Source: Flavobacterium soyae (lineage in GTDB: Bacteria > Bacteroidota > Bacteroidia > Flavobacteriales > Flavobacteriaceae). From it: 64,000 nucleotides of DNA. The stretch covers positions 70,383 through 134,382 of the forward strand of contig NZ_JAJQXA010000009.1 in NCBI RefSeq assembly GCF_021245985.1. The letters run 5' to 3'. The notes under the pieces are model-generated. The model searched no databases. It saw only the letters and a list, made by a program, of their open reading frames with translations, and had not been told where the DNA came from. Below are positions 1-8,256 of the stretch, in pieces (position 1 is the stretch's first letter; each line of letters opens with the position of its first letter). A program made the translations under genes and the position numbers.

Positions 1-22
1 ATAATTTTTAAATATATAAATA

Positions 23-427
23 ATGATAACAGTACAGAATACAATTAATGCATCAATAAACAAAATTTGGGATTTCTGGACACTGCCGGAACATATTACA
101 AAATGGAGTTTTGCTTCTCCGGACTGGCATACACCTTATGCTGAAAACGATATAAAACAAGGCGGAAAATTCAAATCAACAATGGCAGCAAAAGACGGAA
201 GCATGAGTTTTGACTTTGAAGGTGAATATACTTTCGTAGAACCAAATAAAGCAATAAAATATGTAATGGCCGACGGAAGAAAGGTTGAAATTACTTTCAA
301 AGAAACTTTAGACGGAATAGAAGTAACTGAAAGTTTTGACCCAGAAACCCAAAACCCTGAAGAAATGCAGCGTAGAGGCTGGCAGGCAATTTTGGATAAC
401 TTTAAAAGTTATGTCGAGGCAAATTAG
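23..427 (+). CDS. SRPBCC (AHSA1/START-like) domain protein
   Basis: 134 residues, a single SRPBCC/AHSA1 fold. Visible family features are the N-terminal strand followed by the IWDFWTLPEHITKW helix (about residues 14-27), the GSMSFDFEGEYT core (59-70) and the C-terminal helix MQRRGWQAILDNFKSYVE (114-131). The family builds a deep hydrophobic ligand cavity; the ligand is usually unknown, so no reaction is assigned. There is no signal peptide, so it is cytoplasmic. It is the first of four small + strand genes (SRPBCC, VOC, SRPBCC, VOC), with 109 bp to the next. No Shine-Dalgarno is seen; the AT-rich leader is usual for flavobacteria. The family call is firm and the role is unknown. Confidence 0.85.
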   Translation: MITVQNTINASINKIWDFWTLPEHITKWSFASPDWHTPYAENDIKQGGKFKSTMAAKDGSMSFDFEGEYTFVEPNKAIKYVMADGRKVEITFKETLDGIEVTESFDPETQNPEEMQRRGWQAILDNFKSYVEAN

Positions 428-536
428 TTCTTTTAGAGGTTAAAAGCAGCGAAGGCTCAAAGGTTTTTCCCAAATCTTAAATGAGCATAAATCATTTATA
501 TGGTTTAAAAAAAAGTTTAACGAAAAACATCAAAAT

Positions 537-944
537 ATGACAAAGCAAATATGGTTAAATCTGCCTGTGAAAAATGTGGAAAAAGCAAAAGATTTTTTCT
601 TAAAAATAGGCTTCTTTTTTAATGAGCAGCACGATACACCAAGTTCAACCTGTATGGTTGTTGGTGAAGGACATTTTGTAGTAATGCTATTTGAAGAATC
701 ACTTTTTGAAGGTTTTTCGCAAAACAAAATTACCGACACAAAAGCAAGTTCTGAAATTCTGATTTCGATCGATGCCGAAAGTAAAGAGGAAGTTGATGAA
801 CTAGCTAAAAAAGTTCAAGATGCCGGAGGAACTGTTTTTTCTGCTCCGGCTGAGAGTCAAGGCTGGATGTACGGCTTTGGTTTTGCCGATTTAGAAGGAC
901 ATCGCTGGAATGTTTTATTTATGGATTTTAGTAAATTATCTTAA
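537..944 (+). CDS. VOC family (glyoxalase/bleomycin-resistance fold) protein
   Basis: 135 residues. The beta-alpha-beta-beta-beta pattern of vicinal oxygen chelate proteins is visible: IWLNLPVKNVEKAKDFF at 5-21, a central HFVVMLF strand, and the C-terminal GFGFADLEGHRWNVLFM. The last motif resembles the 'D-P-dG-h-W' ending of extradiol/glyoxalase-like members. Proteins of this size form dimers with a metal or ligand site at the interface; substrate cannot be predicted. The stop is 2 bp before the next start, so it is almost certainly cotranscribed with the SRPBCC gene downstream. Naming it a bleomycin or fosfomycin resistance protein would be over-interpretation. Confidence 0.85.
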   Translation: MTKQIWLNLPVKNVEKAKDFFLKIGFFFNEQHDTPSSTCMVVGEGHFVVMLFEESLFEGFSQNKITDTKASSEILISIDAESKEEVDELAKKVQDAGGTVFSAPAESQGWMYGFGFADLEGHRWNVLFMDFSKLS

Positions 945-946
945 TT

Positions 947-1390
947 ATGGAAACTTTAGAATTTAAAATAAGAATTAAAGCCCCGGCTCAAAAAGTTTGG
1001 GATGTTTTATGGAATGATGAAACCTATAGAAAATGGACAAGTGTTTTTTGCGAAGGATCTCATACCATAAGTACTTGGAATGAAGGCGATAAAATACATT
1101 TTATGACACCAAGCGGAGAAGGAATGTATAGTATAATTGAAACAAAAACGCCAAACGAGTATATGGCTTTTAAGCATATAGGCGAGATAAAAGATTTTAA
1201 AGAACAACCTCTCAATGAAGAAACAAAAAAATGGAGCGGCGCAATGGAAACTTACAGATTAATTCAAGATGATGAATTTACAGATTTGATTGCTCGTAAC
1301 GATTCTGTCGAAAAATATGCCGATTATTTTAAAGATGTTTTTCCTAGAGGTTTAGAAGTCGTAAAAGAACTTTCAGAAAAGGGTAAATAG
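947..1390 (+). CDS. SRPBCC domain protein (second copy)
   Basis: 147 residues, SRPBCC/polyketide-cyclase-like. The N-terminus LEFKIRIKAPAQKVWDVLW is the usual beta1-alpha1 of the fold, followed by the YRKWTSVF segment and a C-terminal helix (about 125-145). It diverges strongly from the SRPBCC protein at 23-427, so this is not a recent tandem duplication. It starts 2 bp after the preceding VOC gene, which implies an operon and possible translational coupling. Cytoplasmic; ligand unknown. The 115 bp that follow hold a heptamer microsatellite and no gene. Confidence 0.83.
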   Translation: METLEFKIRIKAPAQKVWDVLWNDETYRKWTSVFCEGSHTISTWNEGDKIHFMTPSGEGMYSIIETKTPNEYMAFKHIGEIKDFKEQPLNEETKKWSGAMETYRLIQDDEFTDLIARNDSVEKYADYFKDVFPRGLEVVKELSEKGK

Positions 1391-1403
1391 AACAAAGAGA
1401 ATA

Positions 1404-1431
1404 GAACAAAGAACAAAGAACAAAGAACAAA
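1404..1431. repeat. Heptamer tandem repeat (GAACAAA)4
   Basis: Four perfect tandem copies of GAACAAA, flanked by degenerate units (AACAAAG-like) from 1391 to about 1465. It lies between the stop of the second SRPBCC gene and the next VOC gene. It is a simple-sequence repeat, unlike the surrounding dispersed hairpins. A 7-bp unit in a non-coding gap could change spacing but not a reading frame. Confidence 0.85.
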
Positions 1432-1505
1432 GAGAAGAGATTAAATTCTATAACAAAGAACATTAACAATTTATAATTAACAACTCACAATTAAAAAAAA
1501 ATATC

Positions 1506-1943
1506 ATGACAACAGTAAATCCTTATTTAGTTTTTAATGGAAATTGCGAAGAGGCATTCCTACATTACAAATCCGTATTTGGCGGTGAATTTTCATATAT
1601 CGGAAGATTTAAAGAAATGCCTGCTGCTGAAGACGGCGGTTGTACCGAAGTTTCAGAAAAAGATGCCAACCGTATCATGCACGTTTCATTGCCAATTGGA
1701 AATACCATTTTAATGGGAAGTGACAGCAGCGAACAATCAGGCGATGTGAAATTTGGAGGAAATTTTTCTGTTTCGGTTAATGTAAAAAGCACAGAAGAAG
1801 CAGACCGAATCTTCAATGGACTTTCAGAAGGCGGAAACGTTTTTATGCCGATGGATAAAACATTTTGGGGTGCTTATTTTGGAATGTTTACCGATAAATT
1901 TGGCATCAACTGGATGGTAAACTTTGACGAAAACCAAAAATAA
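1506..1943 (+). CDS. VOC family protein, PhnB-like
   Basis: 145 residues. The N-terminus TTVNPYLVFNGNCEEAFLHY and the following YKSVFGGEF are typical of the PhnB/YjdN ('3-demethylubiquinone-9 3-methyltransferase-like') branch of VOC proteins. The C-terminus WGAYFGMFTDKFGINWMVNF gives the closing beta strands with the conserved D-x-FGI-x-W. These proteins are small cytoplasmic dimers and mostly lack a known substrate; despite older naming, a role in phosphonate use is not established for this branch. It is the last gene of the four-gene + strand group and is followed directly by a strong hairpin. Confidence 0.87.
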   Translation: MTTVNPYLVFNGNCEEAFLHYKSVFGGEFSYIGRFKEMPAAEDGGCTEVSEKDANRIMHVSLPIGNTILMGSDSSEQSGDVKFGGNFSVSVNVKSTEEADRIFNGLSEGGNVFMPMDKTFWGAYFGMFTDKFGINWMVNFDENQK

Positions 1944-2018
1944 TTTTTTTAGCCACAAATTCACTAATTTTTTAAACAGTATATTTTTATATAATTTGTG
2001 AATTTGTGGCTAAAAAAA
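1944..2018. terminator. Perfect 21-nt inverted repeat, probable terminator
   Basis: Arms 1944-1964 and 1998-2018 are perfectly complementary. They begin with seven T and end with seven A, with AGCCACAAATTCAC in the left arm. It starts immediately after the stop codon of the PhnB-like gene. The arm sequence resembles the 'gccacgaatt' hairpin family found elsewhere in the window, so it may be a dispersed repeat doing duty as a terminator. Confidence 0.7.
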
Positions 2019-2071
2019 CAAACTCACTTGTTACGTTATTTTAATAGTAACGTATTATTGTTAAATTACTC

Positions 2072-2099
2072 GAAAAAGCACATGAATATGTGCTTTTTC
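2072..2099 (+). terminator. Hairpin with T-rich 3' side upstream of serB
   Basis: Arms 2072-2083 and 2088-2099 (GAAAAAGCACAT / ATGTGCTTTTTC) close on a GAAT loop and are followed by a T-rich stretch. It lies about 80 bp before the serB start chosen here, so it could stop transcription from upstream or sit in the serB leader. Its position argues against translation starting at the earlier in-frame ATG at 2090, which would lie inside the stem. Confidence 0.5.
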
Positions 2100-2179
2100 T
2101 TTTCAAAAAAACAAAGATTATTCTTTTTTATCACCTAGAGATTGCCGATTTTTGTCGCTTCAAAATCAATAAAGATAAA

Positions 2180-3409
2180 ATGGTAGTAGAGGATAAAGAA
2201 ATTATTTTATTAAAAGTTTCAGGACACGATAAAATAGGGGTTACAGCAGGTTTAACAGCTGTATTAGCGACTTATGATGCTAATATTTTAGATATCGGAC
2301 AAGCCGATATTCATGACACGCTTTCTTTAGGGATTTTGTTCGAAATTGCCGCAGGCTCTTCTTCTGCACCAGTTTTAAAAGACTTATTATTCAAAGCCTA
2401 CGAGTTAGAAATCAAAGTTAAATTTATTCCAATTTCGATCGAAGATTATGAGAAATGGGTAAAATCACAATCTAAGCAGCGTTATATCATCAATATTTTA
2501 GGCGAAAAACTAGCTGCGTCACAATTAGCAGCCGTTACTAAAATAATGTCTGATCAAAATTTAAATATCGATTCTATTATACGTTTAACAGGAAGAACTT
2601 CAATTGTAGAAAAAGAAGAATATCCGCGTTCTTGTATTCAGTTATCTGTAACAGGCGAAATTGTAAATAAAATTGTCATGACGGCAAGTTTTATGGAAAT
2701 TTCAAGAACCTTAAACGTTGATATTTCTTTTCAGGAAGATAATATTTACAGAAGAAACCGTCGTTTGGTTTGCTTCGATATGGACTCTACTTTAATCCAA
2801 ACAGAAGTTATCGACGAATTGGCAGAATTAAACGGAGTAGGACCGCAGGTAAGAGCCATTACAGAATCGGCGATGAATGGTGAAATTGATTTCAACGAAA
2901 GCTTCAAACAGCGTATGGCTTTGCTGGAAGGTTTGAGCGAAGACGTTTTGCAAAATGTTGCCAAGAATTTGCCAATTACGCAAGGTGCGCATCGTTTAAT
3001 GAAAGCCTTAAAATATTACGGATATAAAACCGCAATTCTTTCTGGAGGATTTACTTATTTTGGTGATTATCTTCAAAAAGAACTCGGAATCGATTATGTT
3101 CACGCCAATCAATTAGAGATTAAAGATGGTAAATTAACCGGAAAATATCTGGGCGATATCGTAGACGGACAAAAGAAAGCCGAATACCTAAAAGCAATTG
3201 CCGAAAAAGAAGGAATCCACATCAACCAAACTATTGCAGTTGGTGACGGTGCAAACGATTTACCAATGCTAAACTTAGCAGGCCTAGGAATCGCTTTCCA
3301 TGCAAAACCAAAAGTAAAAGAAAGTGCTTCAACCTCAATTTCAAGTTTAGGACTTGATGGTGTTTTATACCTTTTAGGTTACCACGACAGATATATTGAT
3401 ATGATGTAA
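2180..3409 (+). CDS. serB: Phosphoserine phosphatase with N-terminal ACT domains
   Basis: Hydrolyses O-phospho-L-serine to serine, the last step of serine synthesis. The 409-residue protein has two ACT-like regulatory segments (about 5-180), then a HAD phosphatase domain. HAD motif I is FDMDSTL near residue 200, motif II is ILSGGF near 286 and motif IV is VGDGANDLPM near 353. These are the catalytic Asp pair, the Ser and the Mg-binding Asp pair. The ATG at 2180 is preferred over the in-frame ATG at 2090: the extra 30 residues are hydrophobic and unlike the family, and that ATG lies in a hairpin. Monocistronic; followed by 1 kb of repeats. Confidence 0.95.
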   Translation: MVVEDKEIILLKVSGHDKIGVTAGLTAVLATYDANILDIGQADIHDTLSLGILFEIAAGSSSAPVLKDLLFKAYELEIKVKFIPISIEDYEKWVKSQSKQRYIINILGEKLAASQLAAVTKIMSDQNLNIDSIIRLTGRTSIVEKEEYPRSCIQLSVTGEIVNKIVMTASFMEISRTLNVDISFQEDNIYRRNRRLVCFDMDSTLIQTEVIDELAELNGVGPQVRAITESAMNGEIDFNESFKQRMALLEGLSEDVLQNVAKNLPITQGAHRLMKALKYYGYKTAILSGGFTYFGDYLQKELGIDYVHANQLEIKDGKLTGKYLGDIVDGQKKAEYLKAIAEKEGIHINQTIAVGDGANDLPMLNLAGLGIAFHAKPKVKESASTSISSLGLDGVLYLLGYHDRYIDMM

Positions 3410-3416
3410 TACTATT

Positions 3417-3494
3417 TGTCATCCTGAGCGATCCCGAGGCTTCAGGAGAAGGGATTTCTTGTTGAGAAGGGCTTCGACTTCGCTCAGCCTGACA
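3417..3494. repeat. Imperfect hairpin, 'tgtcatcctgagcg' family
   Basis: The left end TGTCATCCTGAGCG is complementary, with one indel, to the right end CGCTCAGCCTGACA. The interior includes CTTCGACTTCGCTCAG, shared with the hairpin at 58330-58395. The same family, with different interiors, occurs at 3504-3606 and 32035-32136. Confidence 0.75.
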
Positions 3495-3503
3495 ACGCAT
3501 TTT

Positions 3504-3606
3504 TGTCAATTTCGACGAAAGGAGAAATCGCACACGATAATCGACAAAGATTGACGATTCACTTTGCAGAATTTCTAGTGCGATTTCTCCTTTCGTCGAA
3601 ATGACA
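3504..3606. repeat. Hairpin, 'tttcgacgaaaggagaaatcg' family
   Basis: Inverted arms of about 29 nt: TGTCAATTTCGACGAAAGG... and its complement ending CCTTTCGTCGAAATGACA, with one extra base in the left arm. A half copy lies at 31947-31972. The core TTTCGACGAAGGAGAAATC recurs in flavobacterial intergenic DNA (recalled, not searched). Confidence 0.75.
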
Positions 3607-3887
3607 ATATTGAGAAAACCTTAACCGCCTAGAATCTCAGAACCTTAATAATGGCATGCCCCTCCGGGCAATGTCATTAAGTTAAGCTTTTAGAAAATAA
3701 AATTATTGCAAATCAAATCCGTGTTTATCTGCGTTTTTACGAAGTAAATCTGTTTTATCCGCGTCACAATTAGACGCTGATTTTACTGATTCGCTAAAGC
3801 GAAAACGCTGATAAAAACTGATTTTTCTAATGACATTCTTAATTAAACTGTTAAGTAATTTTATAGATTTCCTCTTAACTTAATGAC

Positions 3888-3971
3888 ATTGCCCTCCGGG
3901 TCGGGCTATCCGTTACAATCTTTTTGTTTTTAAAGAAAAAACAAAAAGGATTTCCACTTCTATCCCTCATG
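3888..3971. repeat. 'ccctccgggtcgggctatccg' dispersed repeat, copy 1
   Basis: Contains GCCCTCCGGGTCGGGCTAT, an internal hairpin (AATCTTTTTGTTTTT / AAAAACAAAAAGGATT) and the ending TTTCCACTTCTATCCCTC. The interior and ending recur at 31778-31863, and the GC-rich start recurs in reverse at 43649-43735. Confidence 0.7.
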
Positions 3972-4026
3972 CAACTCAGCGGAAGAAACATTTTTAAAGA
4001 GAAAATAAATTAAAAGATATAAGATC

Positions 4027-4159
4027 AATTGCCTCCAGCTTTAGCTCGAGTAATAATAATTGACAAAGATTAAGGCTTAGCCAAATTATTTACAATCTAG
4101 AATTCGGCTAAAGCCTGGCGTTATTATATTATGACCCCCTAGCTAAAGCTAGGGGCTAT
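4027..4159. repeat. REP-like composite hairpin element, copy A
   Basis: Three palindromic parts in order: an outer GCCTCCAGCTTTAGCT hairpin, an inner pair AAGGCTTAGCC...GGCTAAAGCC, and a closing CCCCTAGCTAAAGCTAGGGG hairpin. Same architecture as copies at 4199-4336, 39926-40054 and 43475-43599. The first outer arm of this copy is degenerate. Confidence 0.8.
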
Positions 4160-4198
4160 AAAAAAAACTTAACAAAATTCTTAGGAATTTTTAAAATT

Positions 4199-4336
4199 AA
4201 TTGCCTCCTGCTTTAGCTGGAGGAATAATAAATGACAAAGAGTTTAAGGCTTTAGCCAAATTATTTGCAACGTAGAATTCGGCTAAAGCCTGGCTTTGAT
4301 ATAAATTATAAACCCCTAGCTAAAGCTAGGGGCTAT
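4199..4336. repeat. REP-like composite hairpin element, copy B
   Basis: Starts TTGCCTCCTGCTTTAGCTGG, has the inner pair GGCTTTAGCC / GGCTAAAGCC and closes with CCCCTAGCTAAAGCTAGGGG. Only about 40 bp separates it from copy A, and the two share spacer sequence (AATTCGGCTAAAGCCTGGC), which suggests local duplication. Confidence 0.8.
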
Positions 4337-4427
4337 TGAAAATTTGTATAGAATCTATATTGAAATTCATGTCAATCCGTGTTTTCACAAAGTGAATCCG
4401 CGTCATCTGTGTGCCAATTTTTAAAAT

Positions 4428-5936
4428 TTACATCTCCTTCAACTGCTCCAAATAATCTCTCTGATTAGAAAGTCTAGGAATTTTATGCTGACCACCCAAT
4501 TTATCTCTTTCTTTCAGCCAATCATAAAATAAATTTTCACGTGCTACATTAATCACCAAAGGATTCAAAGTCATATTGTTGTAGCGTTTCGCTTCATAAT
4601 CAGAATTTAAAGTCTGCAGCGTTTCGTCCAGAACTTTCTGGAAAAGACCAACGTCAGCAGGTTTTTGCTTGAACTCAATCATCCATTCGTGAGCACCTTT
4701 TTCTTTATCCTGCATAAAAATAGGAGCAACCGTATAATCAATCACCTCCGTTTGAGTAATCTGGCAGGCTTTCGCAATCGCCTGATCCGTATTTTCTACC
4801 ATTAATTCTTCCCCAAAAACATTAATATGATGTTTGGTTCTTCCCGTAACTCTAATTCTGTACGGATTTAATGAAGTAAAACGAACCGTGTCGCCAATTA
4901 AATAACGCCATAAACCAGAATTTGTAGTAATTACGATTGCATAATTTTTATTCAATTCAACATCGGCCAAACGAATCACTTTTTGATCTGGAGTTCCAAA
5001 AGTTTCCATCGGAATAAATTCATAGAAAATTCCGTAATCAAGCATCAGTAATAAATCGCTGGAATTATTTAAATCCTGAATCGCAAAAAAGCCTTCAGAT
5101 GCATTATAGATTTCGTAATATTTAAAATCTTTGCTTGGCAAAATTTTCTTGTATTGTTCTTTATAAGGAGAAAAACTCACACCGCCGTGAAAATAAACTT
5201 CAAGGTTTGGCCAGAGTTCCAGTAAACTTTGTTTACCTGTATTTTCTAATACCTTATTCATTAAAACCAGCATCCAGGAAGGAACTCCGGCAAAACTGGT
5301 TACATTTTCGCTTTTGGTTTCATTAATAATCGCTGCGATTTTAGTTTCCCACTCGCTCATTAAAGAAGTTTTACTGCTTGGCGTACTGCTAAACTCGGCC
5401 CAAATAGGCATGTTTTCAATCAAAATTGCCGATAAATCACCAAAAAAAGTATTGTTATTTTCGTAAATCTGAGAACTTCCTCCCAAGCGTAAACTCTTTC
5501 CCAAAAACAATTCAGAATCTTCATTATTATTTAAGTACAAACAAAGTAAATCTTTACTTCCTTTATAATGGCAATCTTCAAGAGCTTCATTACTTACGGG
5601 AATAAATTTACTTTTTGCGTTTGTTGTACCGCTGGATTTTGCAAACCATTTAATAGGTGACTCCCAAAAAACGCCCTGTTCACCCTGGCGTGTACGTTCT
5701 ATTAAAGGCTGTAATTCTTCATAACTTGCAATGGGAACTCTTTCTGCAAAAGTCTGATAAGAATTTATCGATTCAAAATCGTATTTTCTTCCAATAACTG
5801 TATTCTCAGATGCCAATAATAAATTATGCAAAAGCTCTTCCTGAACTTCATTTGGGTATTTTAAAAAAAGTTCGATTTGATGTATCCTTTGTTTAAGGAC
5901 CCAGGAAGCGAAAGAATTTATTATTGATAAAGGCAT
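4428..5936 (-). CDS. GH3 auxin-responsive promoter family protein (acyl-adenylating enzyme fold)
   Basis: 502 residues, the usual size of bacterial GH3 proteins. GH3 enzymes belong to the ANL adenylate-forming superfamily. The ATP/AMP-binding motif WFAKSSGTTNAKSKFIP is at about residues 97-113; later motifs include YNASEGFFA, the GLWRYLIGDTVRF adenylate segment and VTGRTKHHINVFGEEL before the C-terminal cap. Plant members join amino acids to auxin or jasmonate; the bacterial substrate is unknown, so only acyl-adenylation/amide ligation chemistry is inferred. No signal peptide. It stands alone, divergent from the DUF2797 gene across 222 bp. Confidence 0.9.
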   Translation of the reverse strand: MPLSIINSFASWVLKQRIHQIELFLKYPNEVQEELLHNLLLASENTVIGRKYDFESINSYQTFAERVPIASYEELQPLIERTRQGEQGVFWESPIKWFAKSSGTTNAKSKFIPVSNEALEDCHYKGSKDLLCLYLNNNEDSELFLGKSLRLGGSSQIYENNNTFFGDLSAILIENMPIWAEFSSTPSSKTSLMSEWETKIAAIINETKSENVTSFAGVPSWMLVLMNKVLENTGKQSLLELWPNLEVYFHGGVSFSPYKEQYKKILPSKDFKYYEIYNASEGFFAIQDLNNSSDLLLMLDYGIFYEFIPMETFGTPDQKVIRLADVELNKNYAIVITTNSGLWRYLIGDTVRFTSLNPYRIRVTGRTKHHINVFGEELMVENTDQAIAKACQITQTEVIDYTVAPIFMQDKEKGAHEWMIEFKQKPADVGLFQKVLDETLQTLNSDYEAKRYNNMTLNPLVINVARENLFYDWLKERDKLGGQHKIPRLSNQRDYLEQLKEM

Positions 5937-6158
5937 GTGTAAATTTTAGATTTTAGATTGCTGATTTTAGATTTAGGTTTTATGATTCATATAAAACGAA
6001 TCTTAAAATTTGAATATCAAGCAACAAATATTAACTTTGTCATTGTATCAAAAATAGTGTTTTTTTGTAATAAAAACCACTACTTATAAACTAAAAGATT
6101 AACTCAAAAAATATGAGCAGTCTAAAATCTAATATCTAAAATCTACAATTAAATCCTA

Positions 6159-6953
6159 ATGACATATCAAGGCGTACTTACAAAAATGCAGACTGAATTT
6201 GGAAACCCAATTCAATATTATTTAGTTTTCGAAGATAGTTTCTTGAATGTTAATCAATTATTAGACAAAGAAGTTGAGATTAGTTTTGCCGGTTTTCAAT
6301 GTTTAAATTGCCAAAAGAAGAAAAAAATATTTAGACAAGGTTTTTGCTATGACTGCTTTTACTCAAGTCCAGCTGTAGGCGACTGGATTATGAGGCCTGA
6401 ATTGAGTACCGCACATTTAGGAATTGCTGACCGAGATTTAGAGTACGAACAAAAAGCACAATTACAGCCGCATGTCGTTTACTTAGCTTTATCAAGCGAA
6501 ATAAAAGTGGGGGTAACACGCAAAAGCCAGGTTCCAACACGATGGATAGATCAGGGTGCAGCACAGGCTATTGCAATTGTTGAGGTCCCAAACCGTTATT
6601 TAGCCGGAATTACTGAGGTTGCGCTTAAGGACCATTATGCAGATAAAACAAATTGGCGAAAAATGCTCCAATACACTACAGGTTCATGTGACTTAATTCT
6701 GGAAAAATCAAAAGTTGAAAGTTTAATTCCTGCTGAGGTCAAAGAGTATTTTTATAGTCAAAAAAATGATGTTTACGAGTTAAATTATCCGGTTTTAAAT
6801 TATCCTGCAAAAGTATCCAGTTTGAATTTAGACAAAACTCCAAATTTTCAGGGAAAGCTAGTAGGAATTAAAGGGCAGTATTTAATTTTTGAAAACGGAA
6901 CAGTGTTTAATATCCGTGGTTCAGAAGGTTACGTAGTAAATATAAACGTCTAG
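6159..6953 (+). CDS. DUF2797 domain protein with zinc-ribbon
   Basis: 264 residues. A four-cysteine cluster (CLNC at about 49-52 and CYDC at about 64-67) looks like a zinc ribbon. It is followed by the DUF2797 core, HVVYLALSSEIKVGVTRKSQ at about 107-126, and RWIDQGA. That strand pattern recalls GIY-YIG-like folds (V-Y-L-...-K-V-G-V-T). Family function is undescribed; a nucleic-acid role is a guess from the zinc ribbon and the GIY-YIG-like strand. The 206 bp upstream contain mirrored 'tctaaaatctaa' simple sequence. Cytoplasmic, apparently monocistronic. Confidence 0.82.
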   Translation: MTYQGVLTKMQTEFGNPIQYYLVFEDSFLNVNQLLDKEVEISFAGFQCLNCQKKKKIFRQGFCYDCFYSSPAVGDWIMRPELSTAHLGIADRDLEYEQKAQLQPHVVYLALSSEIKVGVTRKSQVPTRWIDQGAAQAIAIVEVPNRYLAGITEVALKDHYADKTNWRKMLQYTTGSCDLILEKSKVESLIPAEVKEYFYSQKNDVYELNYPVLNYPAKVSSLNLDKTPNFQGKLVGIKGQYLIFENGTVFNIRGSEGYVVNINV

Positions 6954-7080
6954 TATTTTCTATTCTCTGTCGATTCTTAATAACAAATGGTCTATTCTTT
7001 GTCGTTTGTTTTGTTAATTGTTGTATTTTTATTTCATTGGAAGGCATAAAAACATGAATAATGATAAATTTTATTACAAT

Positions 7081-7116
7081 TTTGTAATAATTGCTTATTA
7101 TTGGAATTTATTTTTG
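7081..7116 (+). promoter_or_regulatory. Putative sigma-A promoter of the glycosyltransferase gene
   Basis: TTTG at 7081-7084 and the -7 box TATTTTTG at 7109-7116, with a 24-bp gap, slightly longer than typical. The predicted transcript would start near 7123, downstream of the first in-frame ATG (7091), which supports translation from 7181. A small stem-loop (ATTACAA-TT-TTGTAAT) overlaps the -33 region. Confidence 0.45.
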
Positions 7117-7180
7117 TGCAAAAAAAGAGGCTAAATTTGTTTTTGCTGTTTCCAAAAATAATCTTGAAATAAATACTGCA

Positions 7181-8233
7181 ATGAGTAGCTTAAAAAAAGT
7201 TAGCGTTAATAAAGTCAGGCGTGGCCTAATGCGTGTTTTAACCAAGAATATTGGTAACGCGAACGTTAGTAAAAGTGGAACGATTGATAAAAGCAAAATT
7301 AAAAATATACTAATCTGCAGACCCAACGGCAGACTTGGAAATATGCTTTTAGTTACACCGCTTATTCAGGAAGTCACTGCTGTATTTCCGGGGTGCAAAA
7401 TCGATTTGTTTGTAAAAGGAACACTTGCTCCAATTGTTTTTGAAAAGTATGATAATGTCGATAAAATAATCGATCTGCCTAAAAAACCTTTCAAAGAATT
7501 AGTTAAGTATTTTAAAGTATGGACTTTAATAAAAAAACAGAATTACGATCTTGTAATTAATGTTGATCAAAATTCTTCTTCGGGCCGGTTAGCCGTTCAA
7601 TTCTCAAATGCTAAATATAAATTTTTTGGAGACCTTCCTGAAAATGTACAGTTAAACTATAATGATCATGAGCATATTGCAAAATATCCTGTTTATAATT
7701 TAAGATATTTTCTAAGCCAATTTGGTATAGAAGATAAGAAAGAACCAGTTGCACTTCTTGATTTAAAATTGACTCAGGAAGAAATTTCTAAAGGAAAAGA
7801 AATTCTCAACAATATTGTTGATGAACAAAAGAAAACAATCGCAATTTTTACATTTGCAACAGGAGAAAAATGTTATTGTGTTTCGTGGTGGGAAGAGTTT
7901 TATACTGCTTTAAAAAAGGAATATCCGGATTATAATATTTTTGAAGTTTTACCGGTTGAAAATGTATCACAAATTGATTTTCAGGCACCTTCATTTTACA
8001 GTAAGGATATTCGCGAAATTGGTTCTGTTTTGGCAAATGTTGATGTCTTTATAGGTGCAGATAGTGGAATTATGCATTTATCAAGTGCTTCAAAAGCGCC
8101 AACTGTTGGACTATTTTCAATTTCTGTTCTTAAAAAATATGAGCCATACGGAAATAGCAGCGTGGGAATTGACACAAATAAATTATCGGTTCCTGATTAT
8201 ATAAATGCTATAAATAAAATTTTGAATAAATAA
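7181..8233 (+). CDS. Glycosyltransferase family 9 (heptosyltransferase-like)
   Basis: 350 residues from the ATG at 7181. GT9 hallmarks are the N-terminal ICRPNGRLGNMLLVTPLIQE (donor-domain glycine loop) and the C-terminal FIGADSGIMHLSSASKAPTV, which carries the nucleotide-sugar-binding D-S-G-x-x-H. Family members add heptose or related sugars to the lipid A core at the cytoplasmic face of the inner membrane. The exact sugar is not predictable. The in-frame ATG at 7091 would add 30 residues and precedes the predicted transcription start, so it was not chosen. A strong terminator shared with the convergent AsmA gene follows. Confidence 0.9.
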   Translation: MSSLKKVSVNKVRRGLMRVLTKNIGNANVSKSGTIDKSKIKNILICRPNGRLGNMLLVTPLIQEVTAVFPGCKIDLFVKGTLAPIVFEKYDNVDKIIDLPKKPFKELVKYFKVWTLIKKQNYDLVINVDQNSSSGRLAVQFSNAKYKFFGDLPENVQLNYNDHEHIAKYPVYNLRYFLSQFGIEDKKEPVALLDLKLTQEEISKGKEILNNIVDEQKKTIAIFTFATGEKCYCVSWWEEFYTALKKEYPDYNIFEVLPVENVSQIDFQAPSFYSKDIREIGSVLANVDVFIGADSGIMHLSSASKAPTVGLFSISVLKKYEPYGNSSVGIDTNKLSVPDYINAINKILNK

Positions 8234-8256
8234 TCAAATCGATTATCTATAAAAAG

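Larger units (their letters stand above)
3410..4427. other. Gene-free kilobase packed with dispersed repeats
   Basis: No credible gene on either strand between the convergent serB and GH3 genes. The stretch consists of consecutive hairpin repeats: 3417-3494, 3504-3606, an inverted pair at 3660-3686/3873-3893, 3888-3971, 4027-4159 and 4199-4336. The remainder (3713-3840 and 4350-4420) resembles degenerate fragments of 'ctgcgtttttacg' and 'gacgctgatttt' intergenic repeats. It looks like a landing zone for repeats between two converging transcripts. Confidence 0.75.

Noticed and set aside
537-1943. Bleomycin or fosfomycin resistance genes
   Set aside because: Only the general VOC fold is visible; resistance-specific residues cannot be claimed and neighbours give no drug context.
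2072-2179. Riboswitch in the serB leader
   Set aside because: Only one short perfect hairpin with T-rich end; no conserved multi-helix aptamer (for example glycine or SAM) could be recognised.
3231-3533. 100-codon - strand frame over the end of serB and a repeat
   Set aside because: Overlaps serB coding sequence and the hairpin at 3417-3494; composition is that of repeat translation.
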